Below are positions 1 through 37,239 of a stretch of 64,000 nucleotides of DNA, in pieces (the stretch's first letter is position 1; each line of letters begins with the position of its first letter). The stretch lies in contig NC_081828.1 in NCBI RefSeq assembly GCF_030867095.1, positions 209,194,978 through 209,258,977 of the forward strand, in the 5' to 3' direction. The notes beneath the pieces are model-generated. The model saw nothing but the letters and a program-made list of their open reading frames with translations. It had not been told where the DNA came from and ran no database searches. A program made the position numbers and the translations under genes. This stretch comes from Alligator mississippiensis (taxonomy: Eukaryota; Chordata; Crocodylia; Alligatoridae).

Positions 1-354
1 GTAAGTGCCTAGTGTTTTTGTTGTTTCCTCCTCTGACTCCTCTTCCCCTCCGCTCCCCACCCCCCGTGAGTTTACACTTAAATAGTATATTGAGCTGGCA
101 AAAGGCTTACATTGACATCATAAACGTTTGCTTGCTGGTATATCTTTTTTTCAAACAGAAACTGGATAAACTTTACTGGCAATAGCAATGCCTACTTTTA
201 TGGGAGTTTTTGCTCCCAATTGGACCAGCTGAAAATTAGCTTAATGGACAGCAATTGCTTTATCTGTTATACTGGAAAGTAGTTTGGCATCTGTTATGTG
301 GGCCCGAATGGAAAACATACAGAAATATGTACCCTTCTGTACTTGACTCACAAA

Positions 355-605
355 ATTCATAGACATTAGGGGCTGGAACGGACCTCACAGGATTGAGTCT
401 TGCCCCCCCTGCTGTAGGCAGGAAGTTTGCTGGGGTCAAATGACCCTCACAAGATAAGCATCCAAACACCATTTTGAATGAGTCCAGAGTAGGTGCTTGC
501 ACCAGCAATGACAGGGAGTCTTTTCCAGACCCCCCATTAATGGTGGACACTCAGACTGTGAAGAAGCTTTTCCCTATGTCTAGTCTAAATCGGTCAAGTG
601 CCGAT
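355..605 (-). mobile_element. CR1 LINE 3' fragment
   Basis: Read on the minus strand this is the last part of a CR1 ORF2 and its 3' tail: the plus-strand boundary TTCATAGACATTAGG and the segment GACTGTGAAGAAGCTTTTCC (codons of the FFTVR region) match the other copies here. Diverged and truncated, so an old insertion. Confidence 0.75.
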
Positions 606-1607
606 TTTAGTATCAGTTCTATTTAAAAACAACCAATTTTCTTTTTTTCCCACCCAAAATTTTAAATCTTTCTATGGAGAGAGGTCATTTATTTACTCAT
701 TTTAATTTTTAAACTACAATTATTGACCCTCTGGGGTTTTTTGGTACCTGTCCTAAAGTTAAAAATCAGAATATTACGATAAGCAAAAGACTGCTTAGAA
801 ACATCTCTATATTGGCTCTGCCCTCTTTCACAGCTTTAGGGAAGACATGGCAGAAAATGTCAGATTTGCAGTGGACTTGAAAGACTAACAAATCTGAGCA
901 CTGGCTGAGCCATACAGCGAGATGTAGCAAGCTTGGAAATGAAGGACACATCACAAAAAAACATCCTGCCAGCAGCTCTTTCTCACTTATCCAGGGAGCT
1001 GCAGCTTGTGCATCTCTGCTGATCTTCGCTATGGCAGTATGCCACACGAAGAGACTTTCTCCCCAGTGATTGTTCTCATCTGGTTTGATCTAGCAGTGCC
1101 TGGTACCTTGTAACTAGCTGTGTGAATTATGCTTGCCCTAGTTTTTAAGAAAGGTTGCATGTTTTCTTTGGCTGAATCAGAATATTTTAAAAACCATGTT
1201 TTGCTTGTTAGTGCTTTGTAATGTTATGGCAGATTTAAGTTTTATTTTTGTAGCACGTTCTTTTGCTCATCCAGTTTGGCGCAGGTCCTAACAATGCAGA
1301 GACATTGATCAAGCATTGCTGAGCAGTAGCACAGCGTTCATCTATACTACAGAAATAATTGTACCTAAATACAATTTTTTTTAATGTTACAGCTCCTGTC
1401 TATTATAATAGTTTTCTATATTGATAGAAACATCTCATACTTTCCTCTCTCTCTTGCCCCCAAACAATATACTTTGCATCTCAATTTGCAGTACCCATCA
1501 TCTCACGCTTTAATATGCTGACTTGAGTCACAAGAGAAAAAACTATAACGATATATTAGATGGCTAATAGAATATATTAGATAGTTATAAATGTCAGATG
1601 ACTAAGT

Positions 1608-1766
1608 AAGGATTTTTGTGGGCCATTATCTATTTATTGGACCAACTACTTGGTTGGGATAGACAGGGTTTTTCTCCTCATTACTGCTAAGACTTACGGA
1701 AGGGTACTATGGTGTCTGAAAGCTTGTCTAAGTCCTTTCAACCATGCAGTTGATCTGGTAAAAGAT
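1608..1766. repeat. Short interspersed repeat, related to 40.91-41.12 kb
   Basis: Shares the order AAGGATTTTT, a GG(T/A)GTCTGAAAGCTTGTC-like block and GGTAAAAGAT with the copy near 41 kb, where the last block reads CCAATAAAAGATATCAC. I recognise the pattern as common in sauropsid DNA but cannot assign a family with certainty. Confidence 0.45.
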
Positions 1767-3107
1767 AATTGAAGAAAAAATCCTTGCTTCTTGCATATTT
1801 TCTGGACTGGCATGGCTATATCACTTCGACAGTAACAGGACATGGCAGGACAGTGGAAAATGTGGGTAAGAAGATGGGCCCAGGTCTCAGGAGGATGAGA
1901 AGGACTGTGGCAAGCAGCATAGATACGGGGACCTGGATAGCCATAGGAAAGAGGCTGCTGTTAATGGGAATGGGTTGCTTGGGAGGGAGAACTGGCATGT
2001 ATTGAGCAAAAGGGTGCAAAGAGTGGAAACTGAGAAGGAGAGGGCAGCTGGTAAACATGAGTATTGGGTGGGCAGGAGAGGGTTTTGAAGTGTTTAGGGC
2101 AAGTAGAAAGTGTAAGGAAGAGATTTAGGAAAGCGGTAGAGAAGCATGGTTGTTGTTGAGGAGAACAAGGGACGAGCGGTTCTGAGTATTCATGCTCTAA
2201 TCCTGTCCTGTAGAGCAATGGCAGTGTTTTTGTACTAGGGGTCAGGATGTGAGGTTTTCCTTACAAACAGTACCTCGCCTTTACTGCTGGGAGGAGGGGA
2301 AAGAGACTCTAGTTAAGATCCTCCTCACTTTCCCTTGTTTCACCCAGGATTCTCCCACTTAAGAATTTGGCACTAATTATCTTTACTAGATATGCAGCTT
2401 TATACACTGAACCTGTCATCAGGATAGATGGTGTCTTGAAGCCATTGCAATACAGGGAATGAACATTTTTTCTGATCTGTGGTTCAAGACCACTTTGTTT
2501 ATTGGTCATGGAAAAAATACCTTTCTCTAGTTTTCTAGGCGTAGTGATTTTTATGATTTCCTTGTAGCACTAGCAGGTATAATTTTTTTTCCAAAAAACA
2601 ATAGTTTTCAAATGATATCCCGGTTGAAACAAAGTACTAATAAGGAGATATGAATTCAAACTACTTATGGCCTGAGTAATTATGATCTCCATCACCTGAG
2701 GGCTTCACAGTTTTTAATGCGCATACCTCTATTCTTGGGAAACAGGAGAACTGAGTCACTTAACCTAAATGAATAGCACAGGGTCACCCAGTTTATTAGC
2801 GACAATATGGAATTAACTCCAGGTCTCCCGTGGCCTGGGCAAGTTCTGTAGTCACTGGACCTTTCTTTTGGTTTTGTTCTGAGGTCTTCGATAATCATTT
2901 GTGATGATGTGCAAATCTCTTATCCTCTGTAGACCTCAGTTATTCTTCCTGTAAGTTGGGAATGAGGCTTGTTGCAATGGCAGGGGAGTTGAGACTAAAT
3001 TCTTTAATGCTTGTAAAGATCTTTGAGACCTTTTAAGTAGAAAATTGAAAAATGAAATAGTTCCCAAAGCTGCTTTTTTTTTTTTTTGTGAAGACCAAAA
3101 ATCTTAA

Positions 3108-27758
<24,651 letters not shown>

Positions 27759-29660
27759 AAGAAGTGATGGACCCAAATGGTTATTCATTTACTTGACCTT
27801 ACTGTACTGGTTCCAAGAGTAGTACTATAGAAGCCCACTGAACCCCTAAGGTAGATGAGACTTCTAATGACTCGGTATGGACAGAAAGTATACATTTAAT
27901 TGAAGTGACTAATAGAGCTGTAATATAGAGGAAAAAAATCTATATGATTTTAAACTAAAGTCTGTCCTAATCAAGGCCTAGTGAGTGAGTTGGGAAGTCC
28001 CTGAGTGGTTCATGTTATGTAAAGTGTACAGAGAACAGATGATGATCCAGTGCAGACTTTTGCTTCCCCTTTTTTTTTCTTTTGTTTCTTCCAGAACATT
28101 ATTTTCATCTGCTCATGCTTAATATGAAACACCGTTTTGGCCATATTAGTCACTGTGTTCACAACGTAATTCAAAACTGCATGCACTGTATTTTTTGAGT
28201 ACATTCCATTCATCTGGTATCTATATTGATTTTTTTCATAGGTTATTCATAAAAAAATTACCATGTAGAAGAATAAGAATAAAATTATTACACACTTGAA
28301 AAGAAGCAGCCCATTTAATTGCAAGTGAAGGCTTAACGTGAGACTTGTTTACTATGGCGGATCAAACATGTTGTAGAGAGAGAGACATTCAGAGTAAGAA
28401 CACTAGATAAATATTGTAGCAGGGTGAGTCCAGTGATGCTGTGCATCATAATACAATAAACTTGTTTTGCAACAACATAAGATTTTTTTTTTTAAAAAGA
28501 CAATATGTAACTATTTCCTGCACTGTGTCCGAGCTGTTCTGAAGACAAGCTTGTTGGAATTCCCAGTACCTGTGTTCTAAACTTGACATGTTAAAACTGC
28601 AGATCATTCTGAAAAATTGAACTTTTGTTACTATCAGACTATAGATACTTCACAGCAAACTTCATATCCATGATATAAAAGTACTTGTATTCTTTTTTTC
28701 CAATGTTTTATATGCTGTTTTTGTTATAGCTGTATGCAGATCTTCTTTTCACTGTTGTTTCTAAAAAGTTAAGGCTTTCATGAACTCATAGTGGTCTTGT
28801 AAAAAGTTTAACTTATTGGGGAGTGGGGAGAATTTCAACTTGTGGCAAGAAAATTTGGGGCTGTCCCTCCAAAAAACAAAACTTTGTAGCCAGAGAAAAT
28901 GAATAATCCTCACAAAGAAATTGTGTACAATAACTCTTGTTTGAAACAGAAGCACAAGTGCCTTCAAAGGGCAGTCTATTATTCTTTTTTTTTTCCCCTG
29001 GAGATGTGCTCTTGCCCTTCCTGTATTTTTGCTATCAGGAGTTAGGTTAGAGCATTAAGAAAGTCCCAGGTTCATTACATTACTGGGATCCAATTAAAAA
29101 TAAAAGATTGTTTTCATCAACACATTTTCTTTGAAAAATACTCGAGTCATTACCTTTTGCATGCTTAATCTAACTGGACAGGCTCACTGTTCACATGAGA
29201 AGGTGCGTTTCAGAATGAAGCTTAGCATGTCTTTTTTTTCCCTTTTAAAGTCCATATGAATTTTTAAACCCCATTCCCGTGTATACTCAGTTTGACACAA
29301 CTGTGTTATTACTGCACATTTTTAGTGATATTTGTGAATTAAATGGTTAAACAGAGCTGTGATTTTATTGAGAAGTTGTCCAGAATTGTATTTATTATTA
29401 GCAGGGGTCTAAGCTTTGTTCCTATAGACATTGATTCTTTCTGGTTGTCTTGCTGTTCCTTTGTAAACATTGTAACTGCTCCCAGCTTTTGTCTGAAGTC
29501 CGCCAAGGTTGTAACTTTTTTTTTTTCTTTCTTTCTTCCAACCATCCCAATAATGCAGTTTCAGGAAAGATTGACAGAAGAGTCTGCAATGCCAAAAGGG
29601 TAAATGATCTGTGTTTCACAGTTGTATAGAATAAAGGCTTTAGTTAAAATATTTAAAAGT
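27759..29660 (+). other. WDR48: WDR48 3' UTR with candidate poly(A) signals
   Basis: AT-rich sequence after the stop codon, without recognisable repeats. AATAAA hexamers lie at 28278-28283, 28455-28460 and 29630-29635. The last is followed within 30 bases by a GT-rich stretch (GTGGTTGCTC), the usual downstream element, so it is the likeliest main end; the first two could give shorter forms. The length of about 1.9 kb is an inference from these signals only. Confidence 0.65.
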
Positions 29661-30363
29661 GGTTGCTCTTTTTGCTTCACTTCTCTAAGCAGGCGGTTGA
29701 GTTACTCACATCCCTACATCATTTGAGAAGCATTTCTGAAAGTTGCTTGATAGGTTCCTAGCAGTTCAAATAATTGCTGTGCATTAGGAAAACATGCACA
29801 CTCATTTATGCGCACTTTTTTTAAGGCAGACTTTAACATGGTTAAATGACTCTGTAGAGGGAAAAATGTTTGATCTTCCTCACAGAAAGACATCTCAGCT
29901 TGTGGCTCAGCCTGGTTCTCTGGACCTAGGAGAAGAGCTGTGCTTTTCCAAAGAGGACCCCCACTCTGTCTTCCAGCTATCCCTTTCCCTTGAGCATCTG
30001 TACAGTGGTGGGAGGTTTATAGAAGTGAAATGGCTTGGAGTTTTCTGTTGTGTATGTTGTGGAAGCCTATAAGAAGTTCACGTTGTAATATAGACTGGTA
30101 CAGGATGGGATAGGGGTCTGAAGTGGTATAGCTTTGTAACTGAACAGTTTATACCCCTCACATTTTAATGAAAGTAGTTTGTTGGACAGATAATTCACGC
30201 TAATTTGTTTGTTGGCACCCATGTGTTTACAAACCTATGTGGTGGTGGCAGTATTTTTATTTCTTGTCCCAGAAGTTCCCAAACATGGCTTTTGTGATTA
30301 TACTGATGAGTCGTAGATCTGGCATGTCCTAATATTCAGCTCATGAATTTCACTTAAACATTT

Positions 30364-30788
30364 AGGGCATTTATACACATACTTTTTTCCTGCAACATGC
30401 CAGAGATCCACTGTTTTGGAGCAGACTCGATTAATCGGCATGCGAGCCAAGGTGAACTGCGCTGTGCCACATGTTGTATAAACAGCGAAATGCGTGTCAG
30501 CACACAGAAAATGGTGGAAGTGTCCAGGGGCGATGCATAGGCCCCCGCCCCCCCGTGATGTCTGCGGGAGCTCCTCCGCTTGCTGCTGCTGCACTGCCAC
30601 TGCTCCCCTGCCCACTGGGGGCACACGCTTCACTATTCATGGCAATGTGCTTTTGAACTAAAGTTCCTCTGAGCTGTTTTAGTTCAAAAGCGCATCCCCA
30701 CCATTTTCTCAGTGCTGACACTCATTTCACCACTTTTATACAACTGCATGTGGCTCAGTGCCAGGTGCCTGCATGTGTAAAAATGCCT
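30364..30788. mobile_element. TIR element (MITE)
   Basis: Starts AGGGCATTTATACACA and ends TGTGTAAAAATGCCT. Subterminal inverted phrases (CCACATGTTGTATAAACA against TTTATACAACTGCATGTGG) confirm a symmetric structure. GC-rich centre, no protein. Confidence 0.65.
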
Positions 30789-31267
30789 TTGAATTCTCCT
30801 TTCTGTTTAAATTATTGCTTTGTGTTGAGTGCTTTCCCAGAAGGAATCTGTTACTGGAAGTCAAGTAACTGTTTTTTTGATATGTTGGCCATCTACTCCA
30901 CTCTTAATACAGGTGCACTCAAACTCCTCATCTTCATGGCCATCTCATCTCTTTTTGGGACACACCAGTGCCACTACCGCTTCCGTGTCAAGGGTGTAAA
31001 GGGTGGAGTGAAGCCAGTTGCCTCTTGTTCTGTATTAGCAACCCAGAAGTTAACAGGCTTTGCAATAGCAGGGAAGGAGGTTGGAGCATGGACAGTGCAT
31101 CTCAAAGAACCACAGTTTACTGTAGGAAATAATTTATTTTCAGTAATTGTCCATATGTATTCCACTCAGTGATTCATGGGCACTAACTTGTGGAGAAGTT
31201 TGGTCATCTGGCTACCTGCATGACTTTGAGAGAGTATTCAGCTTGGATGCCTCTGCACAGGAACAAC

Positions 31268-31990
31268 ATAGAGTCAGATTGTAAGGAGCTGGTAGGGACC
31301 TCCAGAAGATCATCGGGTCCAGCCCCCTTGCACTAGGCAGGAAAGACCTTGCTGGAATCACTTGACCCCAGGTGTAACTGTCCAGTCTCCTTTTGATTTC
31401 TAGGGTAGGTGATTGCACCACTTCTGGAGGGAGTTTATTCCACGGTCTGGGCACCCTAACTGTAAAGAAGTTTTTCCTAGTTTTAAGCCTGAATCAGTCA
31501 TCCAGTAGTTTGTGGCCATTACTCCTGGCTTTCCCCAAGGGTGCCCGAAGAACAGTTGTTCGCCAAGCCCTTGATGTAGTACCCTGACGTAGCAGTAAGC
31601 TGGTACCAGGTCCCCGCTCAGTCTTCTCTCTTAGGCTGAAGAGGCCCAAATCCCTCAGCCTTTCTGTGTATGGCACATCTCTGGGTGGCCCTTCTCTGGA
31701 ATCCCTCAAGCTTTTCCACGTCCCTATTGAAGTGTGGTGTCCAGAACTAGATGCAGTACTCCAGCTGTGGTCTCACCAATACCAAGTAGAATGGAAGAAT
31801 CACTTCCTTGTTTTGCTTGAGATGCATCGGTTGATGCATGCCAGAGCATTGTTTGCCCTGCTGGCTACAGCATTGCACTGACTGCTCATGTTCATACTAT
31901 CGTGTATTATTACCCCTAGGTCCCTTTCAGTTGTGACACTAGTCAGATGCTTAGGCCGATGCCCTATGCACTTCCAAGTTGACAACATCT
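31268..31990 (-). mobile_element. CR1 LINE 3' fragment
   Basis: Minus-strand pieces read [36 protein letters not shown], and TSVTTERDLGVIIHDSMNMS, in the order expected for the CR1 ORF2 C-terminal third. Frames are interrupted, so the copy is older than the one in WDR48 intron 14. Confidence 0.85.
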
Positions 31991-33949
31991 CCAAGAAGTC
32001 ACAAATGCTGCTTACACTCTAGACAAATAAGTTTTGACTTGCCTTGCAAGGATCTAAACTAAATAGTTGCTAACATACCAATTTTAAAAGTTTGGAGGGG
32101 GGATATAATTCGGTCTGGGTGAGACCCTGACTATTTTCACTATACAAAAGTAAAAGAAAATGCCCCAAATGCATCAAAAATATTGGGTGGTGTCACCTAA
32201 TAATACAAGAAAGAAAATGGGTAAGTGGATCATCTGGTTCAGACAAGTTGGATCACTTTAAGGAAGAGTGGAATTTGGACAAGTACTAAGAGTAATGATT
32301 TTTTGGAAGACTGTGTGAGGGGCCTCACAGCAGGTAAGTAACTTTTATCTTTATCTGCATTCAGACTGATTGGGATTGCCACTGAAAAGGCTGTCTTTCT
32401 TGAAAGATGGTATAGCAATTTTGAAGGCTCCCACAAAATCTAATTCATATAAAAATATAAGTGGAGAGGAGGCCAGAGTGGAGGAAATGCATAAAATTGG
32501 TTTTTTAATGTGCAAGTATGAGCCTGGAAAGGGATGAGCTGGTATTGTGGCTGGAGGCATTACGATAGAGCGCCATCAACTGCAAAGACCTTGCACAAAA
32601 CTGCAATACTACCCTAGATTATTAGCTGTCTTGAGGATCTTTCAGGAGATGGTGAGCTAGGTCTAGGAATGGCTGTTGAGGTCTCTTAACTGGGTACAAT
32701 CCTAATGGCATCCAGTATGGTCAAGGTGGAGAGCTGCGAGAGAGGCATTCAATCCCCTTAAACCACCTCATTTACTCCTGTTTTCAGATCTTCCCTGCTA
32801 ATGAAAACACACTCAGGATCTGCCAATATGTATGAGTCAGTGAGATCTTGAGTGTGCAGAAGTACTGGCTACTGCGTCCTGAAGTTGATGTAGAGTACTC
32901 AAGTGGTGAAGCAGTCTGAATTTGGGGCTGAGGATGTGCAGAGTTCTGTGCTCTGAACATACTGGCACAGATGGTGGTTACAATACAATGGAAACCAGCA
33001 GGACTGGGACAGATACTGCCACCCAGAACATTAGTACTGAGAGTCCCAAAGTTGCCACCAGGAGCTGTCTTGACAGTACCACAGCTCCCAAATGGATGCT
33101 GCTCAAAGCTGCTCTTTAACTAATGCCATAGATTAAAGACTTGTGTGTTTCAGGGGACAGTTCATCACACCTTAAGTAGTACCCCAGCTATATATTCAAG
33201 CAATTAATGACACAGTAAAATAAACAACAACCCACAAAGTGGGTATTGGAAATCATGTACAACAGCTTTGTACCTTTAACTGAATGTGTGGCTGCTTCCA
33301 GCCTCAGGAGCACATGGAGGCCTTCAAGACTTCAATACCCTCCCAAGGCTGGGAGTGCTGATCGGTTGACCTACGTTCCCAGTCACCAGGGCACACCTGA
33401 GCCAAGGCTTCTGACACGCTCCTGTAGCTGGGAGGACCAACTGGCTGACTGGTGCCCCATGCCATGAGAGCACTGGGCCATAGCTTGCTAGTGTAGGGGG
33501 AACCTAGGATGCCTGAGAACACAGTGCTTGAAAGAACCAATCTCAGCCTGTGTGTAACAGATGTCGAATGAGGGATTACCCACTCCCGGAAGGGAAGTGA
33601 GCCAGGGATGCCTGTGTATTTGCCTTGCTGAGTGTTTGTTTGGTGGCAGTGCATGCTGGGCATGTGCTCTGGACAGCTGGAAGTGCTGCCAGCTGAGTGA
33701 CTGCTGCCTGTGGCTAATATAAGCCCTAAGAAGGGGGCAGAGCCAGGCCCAGGAAGATATAAAAGGAGACTCCCCAACCAGGGGCAGCAAATGGTAGTAT
33801 GCAAGTCAGTTTGCTGCCCCTCTCTTTGGGACCAAGGAGCAAGAAACAGGCCAGCTGACAGGGGAGTCTGCTAGGGATGGTCTGTTTGGAAAGGGGCAGG
33901 AAGAGAGGGGCAGCAGATTAAGAGACCAAGAGAAATGGCTGGAGGATGT

Positions 33950-36640
33950 CAAAATGCCAGAGCCACTGCCAACTCTTCCTCTGCTTGTACCAGGCAGGAC
34001 CACTTATGATGGAGGCTTGCACCCAGGTCCTGGTTTGGCACTATGGAGATGGCAGCTTGCAGGTTCCTTCCAGTGAGAGCTAGGTGGTGGAGTGCCTGGC
34101 ATGTATGTGAGCAGTGCCTCCTAGTGGTGTCCCTCAGGGAACAGGCAAAAGAGCTACAGAAGGAGGTAGTGAGACTCAGAAGCCACCTCATTCATTGATT
34201 CCATGCTGGAGGAGATCTGTAGGATGGCAGGGGAAGGACTGCCAGAGGCAGTGCTAGAGAAAGAAGATTAAGGCTCCCAGGGAAGTGGAAGCTGAAAGCT
34301 TGTGACCTCTGGCAGCAAGCAGAAATCTTCATCTCCACCTGTAGCAGTTCATCTGGAAAATAGAAAATAGAGATGCAGCCCTAGCAACTAAGGGTGAGGA
34401 GCACATTCCATTGGTGAAGGATGACAGGACAGGCCAAGCCATGCCAGGCCTCCCCAAGGTGGGAAGGATCTAGACCACAGCCACCAAGAAGTGACAGGTG
34501 CTGGTGGCTGGAGACTCCCTTTTGTGGGAAACAGTGAGATCCAGAAGGGTAGCAGCACTGGCTGGGGACCTGGCTTAATTCGAAAACCTAGTGTGTACAA
34601 ACACTGATGCAAAGCTCCAAAATAAACAAGTTTAAATTTTATAAACCTATTTAATGAGAATTAAGCCCTGTGGTGTGTACAGGCAGTAAGGACCATTTTA
34701 ATGTACTATATTTTCTTGTGTACAACATGCCCAGGAGAGCTGGTTTTATTTTTTAAAGAAGCCTTCCCAAGGGTGCAGGAATGAGCCATCCCAAGGGTGC
34801 AGGAATGAGCCATCCCAATGTGCAAGAAGATTTGTGAGTCTGGCCGAAGACCAGCTTAGCTTAATAGGGAACTCTTTGGTGAGCTAAAACACAAAAAGGA
34901 AGCTTACAAGAAGAGGAAATTTGGGCAAACAACTAGGGAGTATAAGGGTATTGCTCAGGCATGCAGGGATGAAGTTGCAGGTAGCATGAGACATGGAGGG
35001 TAACAAGAAGGGTTTCTACAAGTATGTCAGCAATAAGATGATCAGGGAAAGTGTGGGTCCTTTACTGGATGGCAGTGGTAACCTAGTGACATGATATGGA
35101 AAAGGCTGAAGTATTCAATGCCTTTTTTATCTCAGTCTTCACAGGCAAGGTCAGCTCCCAGACTACTGCACCTGGCAACACAGTTTGGGGAGGAGGTGAG
35201 CAGCTGACAGTTGCAAAAGAACAGGTTAGGGACTACTTAGAAAAGCTGATGTGTACAAGTCCATGGAGCTGGACATGATGCATCCAAGAGTGTGGAAGGG
35301 GCTGGCTGATGTGACTGCAGAGCCACTGGCCATTATCTTTGAAAACTCCTGGTGATTGGGAGAGGTCACAGATGACTGGAAAAGGGCAAATGTAATCCCC
35401 ATCTTTAAGAAACGGAAGAAGGAAGATCCAGAGAACTAGACTGCCCAGCCTCACCTCAGTCCCCAGAAAAATCATGGAGCAGGTCCTCAAGGAATCCATT
35501 TCTAAGCACTAGAAGATGATTAGGAACAGTCAGAATGGATTCACCAAGGGCAAGCCATGCCTGACCAACCTGATTGCCTTCTATAATCAGATGACTGGCT
35601 TTGTGGATAATACACCTTGACTTTAGCAAGGCTTTTGAGACGGTCTTCCACAACATTCTCACAGGCAAGCTATGGAAGTACAGGGTGGATGAACATAAGG
35701 TGGATAGAAAACTGGCTGGATCATCAAGCTTAGAGGGTAGTAATCAATGGCTCAACCAACTGGAGGACCTAGACAAATTGGCAGTTTGCACTAAAAAAAA
35801 CAACAACAAACCAACTCACGACATTCAACAAGGACAAGTGCAGAGTCCTGCACTTAGGACAGAACAATCCCATGAGCCAGGACAGGCTGGGAACTGACTG
35901 GATAAGCTGCAGCTTTGCAGAAATGACCTGTGGGTTACAGTAGACAGTAACCTGGATGAGCCAACAGTGTGCCCTTGTTGCTGAGAAGACTAACGGCATA
36001 ATGGGCTGCATTAGTTCAAGTGTTGCCAGCAGATCAAGAGAAGTGATTTTTCCCTTCTATTTGACCACTGCAGAAAGGATATAGATAAATTAGAGAGCTT
36101 AGTGGAGGGCAGTGACAATGGTTAGGGGGCCAGGGCACATGATTGTATGAGTAGGGACCTACTGAAATTGCTATCAGAAAATTGTGCAGAAACTGCAAAA
36201 GAAGTGTGGACTCTGTACTTCTGGCAGGCTTAATTGAAAAACAAACAAATAAGCCCCCCAAAATTCCCCAAACTTACTGGCAAGCAGGGAAGCCCTGCAG
36301 TCTTTGACCACGATGAGGGCAGAGAATTTAGGAATTTAACAGCAGCCTTCAGCTACCTGCAGGGTGGTTCTAAAGCAGATGAAGTGGCACTGTTCTCATT
36401 ACGGGCAGATGACAGAACAAGGAGCAATAGTCTCAAGTTGCAGCAGGGAAAGTTTAAGTTAGATATTGGGGAAAAAACTCACTAAGGGTAGTAAAATACT
36501 AGAACAGGTTTCCCAGAGAGGTGGTGGAATCTCCATCCTTGGAGATTTAAGACCTGGCTAGACAAACCTTGGCTGGGATGGTCCTGCTCAGAGCTGGACT
36601 AGATGACCTTGTGATCATCTAGTCCTTCAACACTCACTTT
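33950..36640 (+). mobile_element. Long CR1 LINE copy with ORF1 and ORF2 remnants
   Basis: About 34490-34575 encodes VLVAGDSLLWETVRSRRVAA, the VGDSLL motif of CR1 ORF1. From about 34840 ORF2 remnants follow: GELKHKKEAYKKRK-like text, EKAEVFNAFFISVFTGKVSS (35097 on), LDFSKAFETVFHNIL (35613 on, the RT block with DFSKAFDT), and the C-terminal NSLKLQQGKFKLDIGEK (about 36423 on). It ends near 36640 with GGACTAGATGACCTTGTGAT. Many interruptions. Between the two parts (34575-34840) lies other sequence, including a 24-bp unit repeated twice from about 34767. The 5' limit is uncertain. Confidence 0.8.
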
Positions 36641-37239
36641 CTAGGATTCCTGTTGTTGCTTTCTGCTAGAAATTTGGGTTCAAGCATCAGTTTGACATCT
36701 CCTTGGTTCTTACTGATTCCCAGAAATTGTGGATAAACTGTAACCACATATCCTTAACTAGCTGATACAATGAATGTCCCATGCTAGAGTAAATAAATGT
36801 GATGATAACCACACCTAGTTTACATTTAATTAGTTTTATGTTGTCTACTGAAGCTCTGGCATCTTAAAATCATGACGAGAGGAGTTTTACTGTTACAGCA
36901 ATCATCCAAGGCTTCCTACCTTAAGATCTAATTCTAGTGCAAGGCTTTATATGCTTTCTCCAGCGTAGAGAATGATTTATTACTAAGTTATTTGCAATTT
37001 TAGATTAGCACTGACATTCCCCACTCTGGAATTTCTAAAGTGCTGCTTGCAGCTACAGCTAGTGACAAATATCTAATTAGGATAGCTTAAGTCCTTAATG
37101 CTCCTTAAAAATTGAGCTGCTTTTATATTCAAGTTTTGAATAAGACTATCCTTACCTTAATCCTCATTTACCTGAAGAAGGAAAGTTTTGAGCATGCTGT
37201 GAAAACAGTAAAATGGAACATGGACATGCTTGACCAGTA

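Noticed and set aside
33246-34612. Several frames of 70-166 residues in the intergenic region
   Set aside because: The right part is CR1 ORF1 territory; the left part gives no protein-like sequence and overlapping frames on both strands.
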